From the NCBI GenBank assembly GCA_003563585.1, contig PWUQ01000058.1:1-5744 (forward strand): DNA of 5,744 nt, read 5' to 3'. The notes beneath the pieces were generated by a model. That model was given only the letters and a program-made list of their open reading frames with translations, made no database searches and was not told the DNA's origin. The stretch's first letter is position 1. Each line of letters starts with the position of its first letter. Below are positions 4,708 through 5,744 of the stretch, one piece after another. Both the position numbers and the translations under genes were made by a program. This DNA is from Candidatus Parvarchaeota archaeon (lineage in GTDB: Archaea > Nanobdellota > Nanobdellia > CSSed11-243R1).

Positions 4708-4868
4708 AATACACTCTTTAATTTCTCTTTTAATTCTTGGAAATTTGAATATTCTATTACATAATCAGAAATTCCTTCTAGGGATGCACTTCTTTTTCTA
4801 ATTTTTTCGAGTTCTTTTTCATTTTCATGATTTGTGCCAGTAAAATTAGCACCAACAAATATTTTCAT
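4704..4868 (-). CDS. Small unknown operon protein (54 aa)
   Basis: I do not recognise this protein. It starts MKIFVGANFTGTNHENEKEL, a strand and Gly/Asn-rich turn, followed by a basic helix (KELEKIRKRSASLE) and then SDYVIEYSNFQELKEKLKSVL, a short strand and an amphipathic C-terminal helix. The last part faintly recalls the end of HAD-type phosphatases (DYVI then a helix with EL), so it may be a fragment of a larger alpha/beta enzyme; this is weak. Its reality is supported by placement: the ATG follows the TAG of the upstream gene by 7 bases and its TGA overlaps the Nudix ATG by 4 bases (ATGA). No SD is visible, which suits translation by ribosomes arriving from the gene before. It has no membrane segment or cysteines. 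Confidence 0.6.
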   Translation of the reverse strand: MKIFVGANFTGTNHENEKELEKIRKRSASLEGISDYVIEYSNFQELKEKLKSVL

Positions 4869-4875
4869 TTTTTAT

Positions 4876-5535
4876 CTATTTTAAATTTTTTAATTTTTCA
4901 ATCATAAGTTCTTCTACTTCATCAATGAAATCCATACCTTTTGCTACAAGTTTGTCAATTTCCTTACCTTCTAATTCTATTTTATTTCCATGTTCATAAT
5001 TTTTCCAAACTTTTATAATTTCTTCACATTTCACTACATCCTTTTCTAACATCTCGTTAGATTTAACTAAATGTTGTCTTAATTTTTCTGGTATTTTTTT
5101 GGGTATGGGAGGAGAGACACCCTCAGTTATAAGTATTGCTTGTCCAGCAGAAATCACAGCGTCATAGATTTCACTTATTATCTTTGATTTATGTAATTCT
5201 TTTACTTTGATAACTCTTTTTGGAGAACTTATTATTAAAGCTCTCATTGCTTCTTTTGTTCCTGGAATTCTTCCGAGTTCAAGCAATTTTTTAAGAGGTC
5301 TGAAAAAACCAGTAGGGTCATATATTTCTATACCATTTCTTATTTCTGAAAACACTATTGGCGAACCGTGTCTAATTACATTCCAATAATTAGTCAATTT
5401 ATAAAAATGAACTGCCAAATCAAGTCCTTTTTCATTTCCAACATCTCTAACAATTTTTTTTGCAGCTATTTTAAAATCTTCGTCAATATTTTCTTCAATT
5501 AAATCATTATAAATCATTACAAGTTCTTTGGGCAT
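4876..5535 (-). CDS. Nucleotidyltransferase/HEPN-like protein lacking the catalytic N-terminus (219 aa)
   Basis: The sequence fits an archaeal family, as I recall it from DPANN genomes, that joins a Pol-beta-type nucleotidyltransferase domain to a C-terminal HEPN-like helical bundle. Recognisable blocks are LDLAVHFYKLTNYWNVIRHG (38-57), SPIVFSEIRNGIEIYDPTGFF (58-78), the PLKKLLELGRIPGTKEA turn (80-96), and a bundle with IYDAVISAGQAIL (123-135), the SPPIPK loop (141-146) and LRQHLV (152-157). Residues 160-219 form charged helices. The GS...DxD catalytic signature expected near the N-terminus is absent: the chain begins at MPKELVMIYNDL, and an in-frame TAA lies 21 bases upstream. It is therefore short by roughly 50-80 residues and probably lacks transferase activity. 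A GAGGAG SD sits 5 bases before the ATG. It heads the five-gene operon; its target is unknown. Confidence 0.65.
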   Translation of the reverse strand: MPKELVMIYNDLIEENIDEDFKIAAKKIVRDVGNEKGLDLAVHFYKLTNYWNVIRHGSPIVFSEIRNGIEIYDPTGFFRPLKKLLELGRIPGTKEAMRALIISSPKRVIKVKELHKSKIISEIYDAVISAGQAILITEGVSPPIPKKIPEKLRQHLVKSNEMLEKDVVKCEEIIKVWKNYEHGNKIELEGKEIDKLVAKGMDFIDEVEELMIEKLKNLK

Positions 5536-5540
5536 ACAAA

Positions 5541-5546
5541 CTCCTC
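5541..5546 (-). promoter_or_regulatory. Shine-Dalgarno site of the nucleotidyltransferase-like gene
   Basis: GAGGAG stands 5 bases before the ATG at 5535 and fixes that start. It also shows that the mRNA of this first operon gene is not leaderless, unlike most other genes in the window. Confidence 0.6.
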
Positions 5547-5548
5547 TC

Positions 5549-5702
5549 TTTCCTTATTTAATTATCAAGTTGATTCTTTTTCAATCAATCAAGAACTACC
5601 TAATAAAAATATATTTCGCTGTAAAATATTTTTTTCCTCCAAAAAATAATAAATATTATTAAAAATTTGTAATAATTGTTTACATCAATTATATTCTTGC
5701 AT
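5549..5702 (-). pseudogene. Possible decayed N-terminal part of the nucleotidyltransferase-like gene
   Basis: This roughly 200-base upstream region has no intact gene. One minus-strand frame from ATG 5702 reads MQEYN, a TGA, then CKQLLQIFNNIYYFLEEKN and ILQRNIFLLGSS up to a second TGA at 5591-5589, and LIEKEST before TGA-TAA. A helix followed by a hydrophobic strand and GSS is the layout of the start of a Pol-beta-type transferase domain (hydrophobic-GS motif), exactly what the downstream gene lacks. A TATA-like TTATAAA (5737-5731) lies about 32 bases before that ATG. TGA serves as stop in other genes here, so recoding is unlikely. The reading could be chance in AT-rich DNA; a short TATA-like ATATATTTTTA at 5614-5604 could alternatively be the operon promoter. 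Confidence 0.27.
5564..5590. repeat. Cluster of ATCAA/TTGAT half-sites (operator-like)
   Basis: Four copies of ATCAA or its complement occur in 27 bases: the palindrome ATCAA-G-TTGAT (5564-5574), and TTGATT (5570-5575) facing AATCAA (5583-5588) across 7 bases, with one more ATCAA just after. The cluster lies 30-55 bases upstream of the operon's first ATG, where a repressor would bind or a leader hairpin form. The region is AT-rich, so chance is possible. Confidence 0.3.
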
Positions 5703-5744
5703 ATTATATAATTTATTCCATTTATCAAAATTTATAAGTTAGTA

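Noticed and set aside
5207..5389. + strand frame opposite the NTase/HEPN-like gene
   Set aside because: Antisense to a conserved part of that protein, with no start signal.
5589..5642. Short frame after a GGAGG at 5640-5636 as an independent small gene
   Set aside because: The only starts are TTG before the GGAGG or a rare ATT, and it ends after about 12-18 codons; better read as a possible relic of the downstream gene.

Overview
The window looks like an AT-rich, gene-dense piece of an archaeal genome, most likely a reduced-genome DPANN-type lineage (Woesearchaeota, Pacearchaeota or a relative; the exact lineage is inference). The evidence is: two tRNA genes interrupted by introns whose ends fold as archaeal bulge-helix-bulge (BHB) splice sites, no encoded CCA, TATA-like boxes 20-30 nt upstream of apparently leaderless starts, GGTGAT Shine-Dalgarno (SD) sequences inside an operon, and an archaeal adenosine-specific kinase (DUF355) protein.

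Left part (1-1792): the C-terminal end of a membrane-anchored protein on the + strand; an intron-containing tRNA-Thr(UGU) on the - strand; a 307-aa surface protein with signal peptide and one membrane anchor; and, divergent from it, a 73-aa two-helix membrane protein.

Middle (1784-3321): a 57-aa zinc ribbon protein, a YdjM-type membrane-bound putative metal hydrolase (+), a cysteine-rich membrane-anchored small protein, a stand-alone SWIM zinc-finger protein, and a CAU tRNA (elongator Met type) whose T-loop is split by a 77-nt intron at position 59/60. Convergent neighbours overlap by a few bases.

Right part (3374-5744): a tight five-gene operon on the - strand. In transcription order it holds a nucleotidyltransferase/HEPN-like protein lacking its catalytic N-terminus, a 54-aa unknown protein, a Nudix hydrolase, an adenosine-specific kinase (DUF355) protein and a small xanthine/hypoxanthine-type phosphoribosyltransferase. 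Overlaps and internal SD sites point to coupled translation. The last three genes suggest nucleotide clean-up and purine salvage. About 200 bases upstream of the operon hold no intact gene but may contain the decayed N-terminus of the first gene.

The most notable signals are the T-loop intron, the tRNA-Thr with changed D-loop/T-loop contact bases (C19 and G55), and the truncated first operon gene with a possible upstream relic. I saw no CRISPR array, insertion sequence or defence island.
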